Notes: generated by a model from the letters alone, not told the origin. A DNA stretch of 64,000 nucleotides from Bacillus sp. ISL-45 (GCF_018613195.1 NZ_JAGGQQ010000019.1:186001-250000), one strand, 5' to 3'. Positions 17,297 to 25,812 are shown, counted from the stretch's first letter. Program-made: numbers and translations.

Positions 17297-17938
17297 ATGC
17301 AGCAGGGTAAAATCGAGACTTTTGAAAAGAAATCTCGGGATTTTAATCCCTTTACACATTTTCATTCGCGGATTCAGGAGATGAAGAACAAGTCCGGTTA
17401 TGGGAATGAAGTTGCCAGGAAGTGGACTGAGATTGTGAATGAAACTCTGACCAGTGAAACTTACCCAGTCATTCATCCAATCGGACAGGAGACATTTTCC
17501 TTGTATGCAGAGTTCCCAACAGGAGTGTTTGAATATGCTTTAGACATTGATGGGGCCACGGCTCTAATAAAAGATAAAGGGATTAGACCAGTAAAGTTTT
17601 CACCAATCAATATTATTAATTCAGTTGATCCTGGAAATATAAATCAAGATCCAAATCAAATAAAAACCAACCATAAAAATCCTGTCATGGTCCTTCAAAG
17701 TCAGTATCTAACGGATTATAAGGCTTATTGTATTAATGGGAATCACAGGATATACGAAGCCTATCGTAAAAATGATCCGCTGATAGAAGTCTTTGTATTT
17801 AAAGAGTTTGAGTTTGCACCGTTCTTTTATGACCTTTTAAGCATAGGGCTCTACTTTTTTGAAATAGATTACGTGAATGTTATGGCGGACCAGAGTGAAA
17901 AAGGCCCATTTGCCCACGAGTTTTATAGAAGTATATAG
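17297..17938 (+). CDS. ParB-like domain protein
   Basis: 213 residues, soluble. The centre carries CINGNHRIYEAYRKND followed by a beta strand (IEVFVFKEF), the GNHR-x-x-A box of ParB/Srx-type nucleotide-binding folds; the N-terminal third is helical and unassigned. No DNA-binding helix-turn-helix is evident, so it is not a chromosome-partition ParB. Role unknown. ATG 17297 has AGGAGG upstream. A 52-bp repeat array begins right after its stop codon. Confidence 0.55.
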   Translation: MQQGKIETFEKKSRDFNPFTHFHSRIQEMKNKSGYGNEVARKWTEIVNETLTSETYPVIHPIGQETFSLYAEFPTGVFEYALDIDGATALIKDKGIRPVKFSPINIINSVDPGNINQDPNQIKTNHKNPVMVLQSQYLTDYKAYCINGNHRIYEAYRKNDPLIEVFVFKEFEFAPFFYDLLSIGLYFFEIDYVNVMADQSEKGPFAHEFYRSI

Positions 17939-17943
17939 CCCGA

Positions 17944-18096
17944 ATGTCTAGATAAAAGAAGTGTTCCATTGAAGGCAATTGGAACAGGAAATCAACTGTC
18001 TAGATGAAAAAAGTGTTCCAATGAAGGCTATTGGAACATGAAATCGACTGTCTAGATAAAAAAAGTGTTCCAATGAAGGTTATTGGAACATGAAAT
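17944..18096. repeat. 52-bp palindromic array C1 (3 units)
   Basis: TCTAGAT starts at 17947, 17999 and 18051, exactly 52 bp apart. Each unit holds GTTCCAAT ... ATTGGAAC as an inverted repeat. The same family occurs in opposite orientation at 45520-45627. Confidence 0.85.
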
Positions 18097-18110
18097 TACA
18101 ATCCAGTTAT

Positions 18111-18156
18111 GAACACAACAAAAGGCATTGCACTTGCAATGCCTTTTGTTGTGTTC
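18111..18156. terminator. Bidirectional terminator of the ABC operon and the ParB-like gene
   Basis: A perfect 21-bp stem: GAACACAACAAAAGGCATTGC pairs with its complement around a 4-nt loop (ACTT). A-rich and T-rich segments inside the stem suit both strands. Confidence 0.85.
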
Positions 18157-18162
18157 AATTAA

Positions 18163-18951
18163 TCAATCAAATTCCATAGTTCCTTTTGATCTCGACTGGT
18201 ATTCGGCGTATTTTAACAGTAAGAAGCTTATGGCAAAGAAAGCAATGCCTAACAGGATTTCTTCACCTAAAAGGACTGCCACATTTGAATAGTTTCCATC
18301 GTTCAATATGTCCTTTGTAAGTTGGACGCCTCTTGTCAAAGGTGTGAACTGCCCGAGGAGCTGCAGCCATTCTGGCATCCGGGAATAAGGATAGTTAGCA
18401 CCACTCAATAAAAGTAACAGGCTTGCCAGTATGTTTGACCATAGGTGCATAGAAGGGGACCAGAGACAAAAGGTTCCGAGTATGAGGCCAAGCCCAGCCG
18501 CTGAGAAGATCGAACAAAGCCAAATAATCAGCAGTACGAGACCTTCTTTTAAAGAAATCGTTAACTGAAAGAGAAGGATTCCAAACAGCAGGCCGATTAC
18601 TGCGGTTACCAGTCCATTTAAGACATGCGCGATGGACCGTGATAGAAATAAACTTACTTTATTGTAAGGTGTCGTCATAACAAGGGGAAGAGTTCCCATC
18701 CATCGGTCTGAAGTGATGACAGACATAATACCAAACACTGCATTTAACACACAAAGCAGGAGAGCATTGGCTGCTACATAGCCTAATAGGTTTTCCCCCT
18801 CGTACACATAGTTTACTAAAGTGGAAAAGAAAATTAGCTGGCTGAGTGGACTCAGCAGCATTACGAATAGATATACCTTCGGATCCAGCCAGCCAAATAA
18901 TGCCTTATACGATAGAAAACCGTGACGAATAAATCGTTGAACAGCTTCCAT
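18163..18951 (-). CDS. ABC-2 type exporter permease (second permease)
   Basis: 262 residues with six hydrophobic segments in ABC-2 order. It is the third gene of a minus-strand operon: its start is 2 nt after the stop of the first permease. The two permeases and the ATPase resemble the DrrAB/NatAB-type exporters that expel drugs or lipids; substrate unknown. A strong terminator follows. Confidence 0.85.
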   Translation of the reverse strand: MEAVQRFIRHGFLSYKALFGWLDPKVYLFVMLLSPLSQLIFFSTLVNYVYEGENLLGYVAANALLLCVLNAVFGIMSVITSDRWMGTLPLVMTTPYNKVSLFLSRSIAHVLNGLVTAVIGLLFGILLFQLTISLKEGLVLLIIWLCSIFSAAGLGLILGTFCLWSPSMHLWSNILASLLLLLSGANYPYSRMPEWLQLLGQFTPLTRGVQLTKDILNDGNYSNVAVLLGEEILLGIAFFAISFLLLKYAEYQSRSKGTMEFD

Positions 18952-18953
18952 TT

Positions 18954-19736
18954 TTAATACACCCCCAATTTCCCGTGAAATCTAGCTTTTTTATCCATTA
19001 ACCGATAGAAATACATTCCAAAGAGAATATACAACAATGTAAGAGAAACAAGGGCTGTAAAAGAAATCAGCACTGTTTGTGATGAGAGCGTTTCAGTCGT
19101 CACATCCCGTAAAAGTTGGATTGCCCAGGTAGGAGGCAAAACGTAAGAAATTCCTTGAACCCACGCTGGCAAATACGAAATTGGAAATAAAAAGCCGCAT
19201 ATTAGATAAATCGGGTACTCGATGAAATTCATCAACGCTTCCGCTTGCCTCGAAAGGGTAAAGGCGAGCGCCAGAAAGAAAGAGAAAACAGCCAGTGACA
19301 GCAGGACGGATAGTAGTGCTGTTAAAAAGACCCATGGATGATGAAAAACGAGGTCTAATTGGAAGACGAATTTTAAATAGACGAATGACAAAATCATTGA
19401 AATAAGTCCCCATAATGTATTAGCAATAATTTTTCCGGTCAGAGTGACTGCGAACGGAACCGGTGAAATGAAAATAATCTCGAGTGTTCCGTAAAATCGT
19501 TCTCTGTTCACGTCACTGGCAGATGAAAAAACGATCGAAGACCAGAGGGCCATGAATCCAGAGCCCAATACGACATACTGAAATAAAGTTTCCGTTGAGT
19601 CTTTTCCGTAAATAAAGATTGCCAAAGTCGAATAGAAAAGCGGTGAAATCCAGATGATGAACTTAAACATTGGACGTGCAATCGATAGCTTCATATGGAC
19701 AAGGATGGTGTGAAGAAGGGACGCAGCTAGATTCAT
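18954..19736 (-). CDS. ABC-2 type exporter permease (first permease)
   Basis: 260 residues, six membrane segments, with the conserved ABC-2 elements NRERFYGTLEIIFISP and PISYLPAWVQGISYVLPPT. Its ATG overlaps the stop of the ATPase gene by 4 nt (ATGA), so translation is coupled. It probably dimerises with the product of the next gene to form the pore. Confidence 0.85.
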   Translation of the reverse strand: MNLAASLLHTILVHMKLSIARPMFKFIIWISPLFYSTLAIFIYGKDSTETLFQYVVLGSGFMALWSSIVFSSASDVNRERFYGTLEIIFISPVPFAVTLTGKIIANTLWGLISMILSFVYLKFVFQLDLVFHHPWVFLTALLSVLLSLAVFSFFLALAFTLSRQAEALMNFIEYPIYLICGFLFPISYLPAWVQGISYVLPPTWAIQLLRDVTTETLSSQTVLISFTALVSLTLLYILFGMYFYRLMDKKARFHGKLGVY

Positions 19737-20713
19737 GATGCATTCTCTCCAATCGTTCTTACATATACATCCTCAAGTGTTGGATTCGAAATCGTTAAAT
19801 TGGTAATCACAGAATCTTTCATTGAATCATAAATAAATGGCACGACAAGCTGAGGTTCTGTTGTCTGGATCCGCAATGACCAAGCAAAATCATCATGGTC
19901 AACTTGTATATGGTGAATACTTTTAAGATTCTTTATTAAATCAATTTGTGATGATAAAGCTCCCAGGAGCGAGCAGTCGATGATGGACAGGTTATCCACC
20001 TTTTTCTTCAGATTGGAGGGCGTATCGATGTCGATTATTTCCCCTTTATTAATGAAGGCAATGCGATCACATAATTCGTCTGCTTCATACATGTAATGAG
20101 TTGTCAGCAGAATCGTTGTACCTTGGTTATTTAGTTTTCGCAAAGTCTCGCGAAGCTGCCTGGCACTAACAGGATCAAGGCCGATAGAAGGCTCGTCAAG
20201 AAACAGAATCTCCGGATTGTTCACAAGCCCTCTAGCAATCTGTAATCGCTGCTTCATTCCTTTTGAGAAGGTCTCGACCTTTTGATGGGCAACATCATGA
20301 AGGCCAACGAGCTTCAGTAAATCTTCTATTCTACTTTTCTTGATAGAATGAGGAATTTTATAAAGGTCAGCAAAATACGATAGGTTGTCATAAGCCGATA
20401 GCCGCCAGTATAAGTTCCGTTCTCCTCCAAGTATAAAATTGATTTTTGGCCTCAAAAGTCGGTGATCTGCTGCCGGATCAAGCCCTAAGATGGACACATT
20501 ACCAGAATGGGGGATCAGCATCGTAGACAATATTTTAATCATCGTTGTTTTACCAGCGCCATTAGGACCCAACAAGCCGAAGATTTCCCCTTTCTTCACT
20601 GCAAAAGAAACTCCTTTCAGTGCTTCTACCTTCTTCTTTTCTTTCTTGAAAACACCTACTTCCGTTGTGTAGGCTCGAGTAACATTTTTTACTTCAATTA
20701 CATTTTGGTTCAT
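19733..20713 (-). CDS. ABC transporter ATP-binding protein
   Basis: 326 residues. Walker A GLLGPNGAGKTT, signature TFSKGMKQRLQIARG (SKGMK instead of LSGGQ, common in this subgroup), Walker B ILFLDEPSIGLDP and H-loop TTHYMYEADE are all present, with a C-terminal DUF4162-like extension. It powers the two permeases encoded downstream. First gene of the operon; an ArsR-type operator covers its transcription start. Confidence 0.93.
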   Translation of the reverse strand: MNQNVIEVKNVTRAYTTEVGVFKKEKKKVEALKGVSFAVKKGEIFGLLGPNGAGKTTMIKILSTMLIPHSGNVSILGLDPAADHRLLRPKINFILGGERNLYWRLSAYDNLSYFADLYKIPHSIKKSRIEDLLKLVGLHDVAHQKVETFSKGMKQRLQIARGLVNNPEILFLDEPSIGLDPVSARQLRETLRKLNNQGTTILLTTHYMYEADELCDRIAFINKGEIIDIDTPSNLKKKVDNLSIIDCSLLGALSSQIDLIKNLKSIHHIQVDHDDFAWSLRIQTTEPQLVVPFIYDSMKDSVITNLTISNPTLEDVYVRTIGENAS

Positions 20714-20739
20714 GTCTTCGCCTCCAATGTAAGATAGTT

Positions 20740-20780
20740 ATCTTATAAGATGATTATATTACTACGTTTGGTGAAGTCAA
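20740..20780 (-). promoter_or_regulatory. Promoter and palindromic operator of the ABC operon
   Basis: On the minus strand TTGACT (20775-20780), a 16-bp spacer and TATAAT (20753-20758) form a good sigma-A promoter. Directly after it lies a perfect 12-bp palindrome ATCTTATAAGAT (20740-20751) covering the expected start point. This is the classic position for repression by the ArsR-type regulator encoded next to it (inference). A similar CTTATAAT segment lies in the regulator's own promoter region near 21890. Confidence 0.65.
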
Positions 20781-20799
20781 CCATTTTTTGCATAAAAAA

Positions 20800-20827
20800 A
20801 GTCTAATCCTCTATTTGGATTAGACTA
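20800..20827 (-). terminator. Terminator of the ArsR-type regulator gene
   Basis: AGTCTAATCC and GGATTAGACT are perfectly complementary; on the minus strand TTTTTTTAT follows. It overlaps the stop codon. Confidence 0.8.
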
Positions 20828-21856
20828 TAACTTCGGGTTTATAAATTCTTGCAATTGTTTTAAAGTTGCTTCTGCATGTTCCTGGTTGTAGGAAAAATAC
20901 TTAATCGTCCCGACTTTTTCTTCTTTAACAAAACCAGCTTTCTTTAAAAGTTCCAGATGGTGTGAAACGGTTGCCGTTGTAATACCGAGGTACTCAGCGA
21001 TTTTGGCACCGTATTCTTTATTACGGGCAAGCATTCTTAAAATAAGGATTCGATTCCGGTCGGAAAGTGCTTTCAATTGCACCTCCAATTCGGCACTTTT
21101 TTTTCGATAATCGACCAGTGGTGCATCAACTCCATAGATGATGATACATGTCTTGGAATCGAAAATCCTGATTCGATTAGCGGCAAAGAAGTATGAAGGA
21201 ATAAAGTAATACACTTGATATAAGCTTGTTCGCCTGAACGTTTTTCCCATTATGTATTGAGCTAATGCCAATGGTTCCATGTCAATCGATTTTACTTTAT
21301 CGATGGAATCCTGGGCAGCATTGCTTACTTTTGCAAGTTCATCTTTGATTATCCGGGATTGAGAAACATCTAACAAGAGAGTTATAAAGCTATTTCGGAA
21401 ATCAGGCAGGTTTTTAAGTATATCTTGAATAGTTGATTTTTTTTCGTCTGTTTCCCACCAGATCGTATCCTCGTAAGACATAAGCTTCTCTGGATCCTTG
21501 ATCAATTCTTTGATTTGCTTTTCAGGTAGAGACTCGCCAAAAAAGTGATACAAAAAATCAGGATCACTAAGAGTAGAGATCTTTTCAAGAAACAGTTCAA
21601 CATCATGAAAATAAGGACAAGGCAGAAGGAAATTAAAAAGGAAGGTGAAACTCCAATCGGTTTTTGTTTCCCAAAAATCCAGGAATCCTGCAGAGTTTTT
21701 ATCCAGTTCCTTGAGTAGTTGACCATATAAGCGGTCCTGTTCTTTTCTTGCATCAAGTAAAGATGAAGTAAAAGCAATATATTCCACAACAGTTGAGTGA
21801 AAATGCTCCACTACGACTTCATCAGCTTTTGAGCGGCTGTCCCACTCTAATGACAT
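20825..21856 (-). CDS. ArsR-family regulator with large N-terminal domain
   Basis: 343 residues. The C-terminal 80 residues are a winged helix of the ArsR type (LSDRNRILILRMLARN, ITTATVSHHLELLKKAGFV). The N-terminal 250 residues resemble the DUF5937-type sensor part of large Bacillus ArsR-like proteins. No metal-binding CxC motif is visible, so the ligand is probably organic. It is transcribed in the same direction as the ABC operon, has its own terminator, and very probably controls it through the palindrome at 20740. Confidence 0.85.
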   Translation of the reverse strand: MSLEWDSRSKADEVVVEHFHSTVVEYIAFTSSLLDARKEQDRLYGQLLKELDKNSAGFLDFWETKTDWSFTFLFNFLLPCPYFHDVELFLEKISTLSDPDFLYHFFGESLPEKQIKELIKDPEKLMSYEDTIWWETDEKKSTIQDILKNLPDFRNSFITLLLDVSQSRIIKDELAKVSNAAQDSIDKVKSIDMEPLALAQYIMGKTFRRTSLYQVYYFIPSYFFAANRIRIFDSKTCIIIYGVDAPLVDYRKKSAELEVQLKALSDRNRILILRMLARNKEYGAKIAEYLGITTATVSHHLELLKKAGFVKEEKVGTIKYFSYNQEHAEATLKQLQEFINPKL

Positions 21857-22121
21857 AACAACACCTCATTTCATACATGTTTATTATAAGGCAATCATCT
21901 AATAAAGGAAACATGAAAGGTTCGGAAACCTTGATTAAGGTTTGAATAGGCCTTATTAAGCAAGGCTAATCGGATTTTTTTACCATAAATAAGCATTCGA
22001 TACTCAGCTAATGTTAATTGGATTTCCATTTTTGAACATTCCAGAGGAGGATTAATGCTCTTTTTCTTGAATACTATGTATGTAGGAATGAGACGATTAG
22101 TTTATTTATAGGGAGAAGAGT

Positions 22122-22547
22122 ATGGAGAAATTTTATATTGCCTCGAGTTTTCGAAATATTGATGCTGTGAACTTAGTGACGAAACAATTAGTAAATAAAG
22201 GCTATATGCATACATATGATTGGACGAAAAATGCCAAAGCAAGGGAAGAAAAGACGTTTACATTCCAAGATTTAAAAGAAATCGGGCAAAACGAGAAAGA
22301 TGCCGTCATAGAATCTGATTTCATCGTAGTGTTACTCCCAGGCGGAAAAGGAACTCATATAGAATTAGGAATCGCGTTGGGCCTGGGAAAGAAAATCTTT
22401 CTTTACTCACCAGATGGAGCAATAAATCATTTTGAAACAACTAGCACATTTTATCATTTATCCGAAGTAGAAAAATGTTATGGGACACTGGATGAATTAG
22501 TAGAGAAAATCATCACTCAATTGCCTTTAAACCAACAGGTGTGTTAA
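22122..22547 (+). CDS. Nucleoside 2-deoxyribosyltransferase-like protein
   Basis: 141 residues with the Nuc_deoxyrib_tr plan: an N-terminal strand plus loop FYIASSFRN, an acidic DADFIVVLLPGG-like segment (SDFIVVLLPGGKGT), and HIELGIALGLGKKIFLYS, where E is the likely catalytic glutamate. Family members exchange bases between deoxynucleosides or cleave nucleotides. ATG 22122 has AGGGAGA upstream. Confidence 0.8.
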   Translation: MEKFYIASSFRNIDAVNLVTKQLVNKGYMHTYDWTKNAKAREEKTFTFQDLKEIGQNEKDAVIESDFIVVLLPGGKGTHIELGIALGLGKKIFLYSPDGAINHFETTSTFYHLSEVEKCYGTLDELVEKIITQLPLNQQVC

Positions 22548-22596
22548 TTCATAATGGTTATAGCTGAAGGGCTGAAAAAGAAAGGAAGATGACCGA

Positions 22597-22791
22597 ATTG
22601 ACAAAAAACTTTCTTTAATTTTATTGGGGGTATTAGCCTTCGCTGCCTTATTTTCAACTTTTTTATTTTTCAAGACCATTTTTTCAAATCTAGTTCCAGA
22701 GTTTATGACAGCTGAAGCAATTCCTTTAGCCATTTTTTCAGGATTAACATGGGTTGCACTTGCTATTACTTTAAGGAGTCTAGAGAAGTAG
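22597..22791 (+). CDS. Small membrane protein with ATT as the only well-placed start
   Basis: The frame encodes DKKLSLILLGVLAFAALFST, then a second helix (AIPLAIFSGLTWVALAITL) and ends RSLEK: 64 codons, two membrane segments. No ATG, GTG or TTG lies in frame near the start. ATT 22597 is 8 nt after AAAGGAAG. Either ATT is used, or a single G was lost from an original TTG-GAC start. Family not recognised. Confidence 0.4.
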   Translation: MDKKLSLILLGVLAFAALFSTFLFFKTIFSNLVPEFMTAEAIPLAIFSGLTWVALAITLRSLEK

Positions 22792-22836
22792 TTTGCATGC
22801 GGTGGTAACATGGAAATTTTTTAGGGGTGATTAATA

Positions 22837-22980
22837 TTGAAATTTATTGATGACTTAGCAGGCTCTATTTATGATATTTTTAAATTCATTATAAAGTCGC
22901 TTAGCTATTTTCTGGCAGGTATGATGATCGTAGCAATTCCAATGTACTTGATTGTTTGGGTATTTGGTTTTTTAAAATAG
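22837..22980 (+). CDS. Small single-pass membrane protein
   Basis: 47 codons from TTG 22837, with AGGGGTG upstream. An amphipathic start (MKFIDDLAGSIYDIFKFI) is followed by one hydrophobic helix (LAGMMIVAIPMYLIVWVFG). It belongs to a run of four tiny membrane protein genes (22597-23326). Family not recognised. Confidence 0.5.
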   Translation: MKFIDDLAGSIYDIFKFIIKSLSYFLAGMMIVAIPMYLIVWVFGFLK

Positions 22981-23048
22981 AAGCTGTTTCAGAATAGATT
23001 TTTCGATTACTTGTAAAAACAACTGACAACAATAAGGGGTAGGTTAAG

Positions 23049-23213
23049 ATCAAGAGTCCATTAAGTAAATTACTTTTGTTTGGTGCCTTGTTATCAGCGA
23101 TTCTTTCTTTTATTCTTGGCACTAAACTCGCTTTACTGTCGGCGGGATTCCTTTTAGCTAATGCAGTATTGCTTCAATCTTTGAAAAAAAGAGAAGATGC
23201 AGGAAGGAGTTAA
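23049..23213 (+). CDS. Small membrane protein with ATC as the only well-placed start
   Basis: 54 codons encoding IKSPLSKLLLFGALLSAIL, a second hydrophobic stretch (ALLSAGFLLANAVLL) and a basic tail. The frame has no nearby ATG, GTG or TTG; ATC 23049 lies 8 nt after AAGGGGT. Non-canonical initiation or a mutated start are both possible. Confidence 0.4.
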   Translation: MKSPLSKLLLFGALLSAILSFILGTKLALLSAGFLLANAVLLQSLKKREDAGRS

Positions 23214-23218
23214 GTGCT

Positions 23219-23326
23219 TTGGAAAAAGTGAGAACGCACCCATTCATTACTTTTTCGTTAATCCCTAGCTCATTTACAATGACACTATATGCCTATCTAT
23301 ATTTTACTAATCAAGAAATAGAATAG
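23219..23326 (+). CDS. Tiny membrane ORF, perhaps frameshifted
   Basis: TTG 23219, 9 nt after AAGGAG, opens 35 codons (MEKVRTHPFITFSLIPSS, then FTMTLYAYLYFTNQEIE). After the stop another frame continues with a helix (FFLIGLALYGFIRNQK) up to the next gene, so the original protein probably had two helices and one base was lost or gained near 23325. Confidence 0.35.
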   Translation: MEKVRTHPFITFSLIPSSFTMTLYAYLYFTNQEIE

Positions 23327-23409
23327 TTTTTTCCTAATTGGATTGGCTCTTTATGGTTTTATAAGGAATCAAAAGATGGACACTAAGATAGTGACGGTAC
23401 GGGGGAGTT

Positions 23410-23886
23410 ATGAATACTTACAAAACTGAAGATTTACCAAAAGATAAAATAATAGAGTTTTTTAAGTTGCATTGGGGATCTCCAGAAATGGTTATCTCAA
23501 GCGGCGTTTATGATTGCAGTACATTAGATGGTTTTGCCATCGTAAAAGAAAACAACATCATTGGCCTGATTACCTATGTCATTAAAGATTACGATTGCGA
23601 AATTATATCATTAGACAGTATTGAAGAGGGTAAGGGTATAGGAACATCGCTTGTTAAAGAAGTAGAAAACCTAGCTTTCGAGAAAAATTGTAAATTCATA
23701 AGACTTATAACAACAAATGATAATTTATTAGCATTAAAGTTTTATCAAAAACGAGGATTTGTCATTTCCAAAGTGATCAATAATGCAGTAGAGAAAGCTA
23801 GAAAGTTAAAACCAGAGATTCCTTTAATAGGTAATGATGGTATTCCGATAAGGGATGAGATTGAGTTAAAAAAATTATTGGACTAA
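23410..23886 (+). CDS. GNAT family N-acetyltransferase
   Basis: 158 residues. Motif A reads EEGKGIGTSLVKEVE (the acetyl-CoA pyrophosphate loop), and motif B ALKFYQKRGFVI follows. Substrate unknown. ATG 23410 is preceded by GGGGGAG. A full dispersed repeat starts right after the stop codon and doubles as its terminator. Confidence 0.85.
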   Translation: MNTYKTEDLPKDKIIEFFKLHWGSPEMVISSGVYDCSTLDGFAIVKENNIIGLITYVIKDYDCEIISLDSIEEGKGIGTSLVKEVENLAFEKNCKFIRLITTNDNLLALKFYQKRGFVISKVINNAVEKARKLKPEIPLIGNDGIPIRDEIELKKLLD

Positions 23887-23955
23887 CGTTGCGTTGACTG
23901 GAAGGGTTAACGCTCTTTCTGTTGAATTACTTTTGGACTAAGGTTGGTTCTTTTT
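23881..23955 (+). repeat. Dispersed double-hairpin repeat
   Basis: Left half ACTAACGTTGCGTTGAC ... GGGTTAACGC with a T run, right half reduced to GGACTAAGGTTGGTTC. Confidence 0.5.
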
Positions 23956-23983
23956 GCTGAAAAAATTAGAGAGTAGTGAGAAA

Positions 23984-24583
23984 ATGACTAAAAGCATCCC
24001 TTTTAGATTGATTGAACAAAAAGAAGGAACAGATAACTTAGTTATTGTTTTACCCGGAGCGGGTTACTCTACACATGCTCCGTTGTTATACTACACAACA
24101 GGGTTATTTTACAATAAAGGCTTCGATGTATTACATATCAATTATTCATTTAACAGGCAAGAGATTTCTTCTCTAAATGAAAGGCAACTGGCAAGAGATG
24201 TACAACTTGGGATTGATAACGCAACAAAGGACAAAAAATACAGCAACTATTATATAGTGGCTAAATCGATCGCAACAAAAGTTTTAAGGTGCTTGCTCGA
24301 ACAGACAATGTTTAAAGAGACCAAATTAATATGGTTGACTCCATTGCTGCAAAATGATGACGTATTTAATGCAATGCTTAACAGTAATCATAAGGGACTG
24401 TGTATTTTTGGAGAAAAAGATAGTCATTGCTTTATTCTGGAACGCTATGAAAAGTTGAAAAGTAATCGAAATCTTACCTTAAAAGTGGTTGAGGGTGGAA
24501 ATCACAGTTTAGAGCTTGATGAAGAACCAATAAAGTCTATTGATATATTAAAAAGTGTCATTTCTGATATTAATGAATTTTAG
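23984..24583 (+). CDS. Alpha/beta hydrolase
   Basis: About 199 residues. An oxyanion-type strand VLPGAGYS, the nucleophile elbow AKSIAT (Ser), an acid in FGEKDSHC and a histidine in EGGNHSLE give a complete hydrolase triad, in the short dienelactone-hydrolase-like format. Substrate unknown. I take ATG 23984; TTG 23954 would add ten residues and starts inside the preceding repeat. It lies between two copies of the dispersed repeat. Confidence 0.7.
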   Translation: MTKSIPFRLIEQKEGTDNLVIVLPGAGYSTHAPLLYYTTGLFYNKGFDVLHINYSFNRQEISSLNERQLARDVQLGIDNATKDKKYSNYYIVAKSIATKVLRCLLEQTMFKETKLIWLTPLLQNDDVFNAMLNSNHKGLCIFGEKDSHCFILERYEKLKSNRNLTLKVVEGGNHSLELDEEPIKSIDILKSVISDINEF

Positions 24584-24660
24584 ACTAATATCGGGCCGTT
24601 GATCCAGGAAGGCTAAACGCCCTTTTTATTGAATCCCTTATAAAAAGAACTAGGTTTTTT
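24582..24660 (+). repeat. Dispersed double-hairpin repeat
   Basis: GACTAATATCGGGCCGTTG, then GATCCAGGAAGGCTAAACGCC with a T run; right half decayed (AAAAAGAACTAGG). Confidence 0.5.
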
Positions 24661-24692
24661 AATGAAGATGAGGTTGTAAAGGAGGAGCTCAA

Positions 24693-24776
24693 GTGGAACA
24701 ACTTAAAACGTTTTTGTTAGCTTTAATCGCAATTGGAGTTTTGTATATTGCTTTTATTTTAACTGTAAAACCCTAG
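24693..24776 (+). CDS. 27-residue membrane peptide
   Basis: GTG 24693 lies 7 nt after a very strong SD, AAAGGAGGAG. It encodes MEQLKTFLLALIAIGVL, then YIAFILTVKP: essentially one membrane helix. The SD quality argues for real translation; toxin-like or regulatory peptides look like this, but nothing else supports a role. Confidence 0.45.
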   Translation: MEQLKTFLLALIAIGVLYIAFILTVKP

Positions 24777-24871
24777 AACCGTTTTAAAAGCCGTTTGAAT
24801 TAATTAGTGAAGAAGAAGGTTATTGGTGGATAATTGAATAAGCATTAAATAGGCAAAAGGTGTTGAACTAT

Positions 24872-25408
24872 ATGGATCGATGGAAATTCGATAATAAATC
24901 TAAGAGAAAGGTTAGAGGTCTAAGAAGAAGGAAAAGGGATTTAATGAATACCTTACATGAAATGACAGAACAATTGCCTAACCCCAATGATTATGGATTA
25001 GGCTATTGGCATTTGCATTTACCATTTGCACAAGAATATTTAGAGTCTGATAAAGTTCCCATTAAATTCAGAAAAGAAGTAATGCAAATTTTGATAGATA
25101 GAGTTAGCCATTTGAAAAATTTAAAGACACCATTGCAGGAGCAATATAGAATTTATACTGTAATAAGTCTGCCGAACTTATTTGATTCCCAGATCGCAAT
25201 GATACCAGACAGAAGCTGGTTTAATGGATTTTTTGAAAGGAATACTTCAGAACAAAAGTGGCTGCCTTTGAACTTGCAAAGAGACATTATTAAAGAATGG
25301 AAACTTAATCTGCCCCCTGGTTTAGAAGTGAAGGGGTTTAAGGAAATAATTTCGGACGAGGATTATTACTATGAAGGAGAACTCTGGTTTATAGGTGAGA
25401 TAAACTAA
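24872..25408 (+). CDS. DUF3916 family protein
   Basis: About 178 residues. The segments YWHLHLPFAQEYLES, VMQILIDRVSHL, ISLPNLFDSQI and the C-terminal DEDYYYEGELWFIGEI match DUF3916 strongly. Basic N-terminus, no membrane segment. Function unknown. ATG 24872 follows AAAAGG by 12 nt; GTG 24860 and TTG 24863 are too near the SD. Confidence 0.75.
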   Translation: MDRWKFDNKSKRKVRGLRRRKRDLMNTLHEMTEQLPNPNDYGLGYWHLHLPFAQEYLESDKVPIKFRKEVMQILIDRVSHLKNLKTPLQEQYRIYTVISLPNLFDSQIAMIPDRSWFNGFFERNTSEQKWLPLNLQRDIIKEWKLNLPPGLEVKGFKEIISDEDYYYEGELWFIGEIN

Positions 25409-25447
25409 GTATTTTTCTTGATTTGCTAACAGTAAGGGGGAAAAGTT

Positions 25448-25564
25448 CTGGATAAAACAAAGGTTATGGTTTACTTTAGTGCAGTAAGTGATGAATTCCC
25501 ATTAGAGGTAGTTACCGACACACTTGGTATTGAGCCCACAGAATCGTATAGAAGAAATAGCTAG
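25448..25564 (+). pseudogene. N-terminal fragment of a DUF4279 protein
   Basis: CTG 25448, 7 nt after AAGGGGG, opens DKTKVMVYFSAVSDEFPLEV and TDTLGIEPTESYR, the typical start of DUF4279 proteins. After about 35 residues the frame passes into unrelated sequence and stops. The 3' part was replaced by a GNAT fragment, see the next entry. The use of CTG as start is itself unusual. Confidence 0.5.
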
Positions 25565-25718
25565 AGAAAATAGGTGCAAACTAATTCAACTAGATACGTT
25601 TAGCTTTCAAGCCCCCAATTTCTATCAAAAAAATGGTTATGAGACAGTCGGTGTAATTGAAGACCATCCAAACATAGGAAATCAGCAGTATTACTTAAAC
25701 AAGAAATTAACTTATTAA
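25545..25718 (+). pseudogene. C-terminal fragment of a GNAT acetyltransferase
   Basis: The frame reads RIEEIARENRCKLIQLDTFS, then APNFYQKNGYETVGVIED and ends NKKLTY: motif B and the C-terminus of a GNAT without its N-terminal half or acetyl-CoA loop. It joins the DUF4279 fragment near 25530-25545 in another frame. Confidence 0.6.
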
Positions 25719-25765
25719 AAAGTCTAATTTCAAGTGTCTTAGTTAATTCAAGAACAAATTGCTTT

Positions 25766-25800
25766 GTTAATGAACATTGATGCAGGCTAACTTAAATAGT
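25766..25800 (+). repeat. Dispersed repeat, right half only
   Basis: TTAATGAACATTGATGCAGG followed by CTAACTTAA. Confidence 0.4.
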
Positions 25801-25812
25801 TAAAACATTTAG

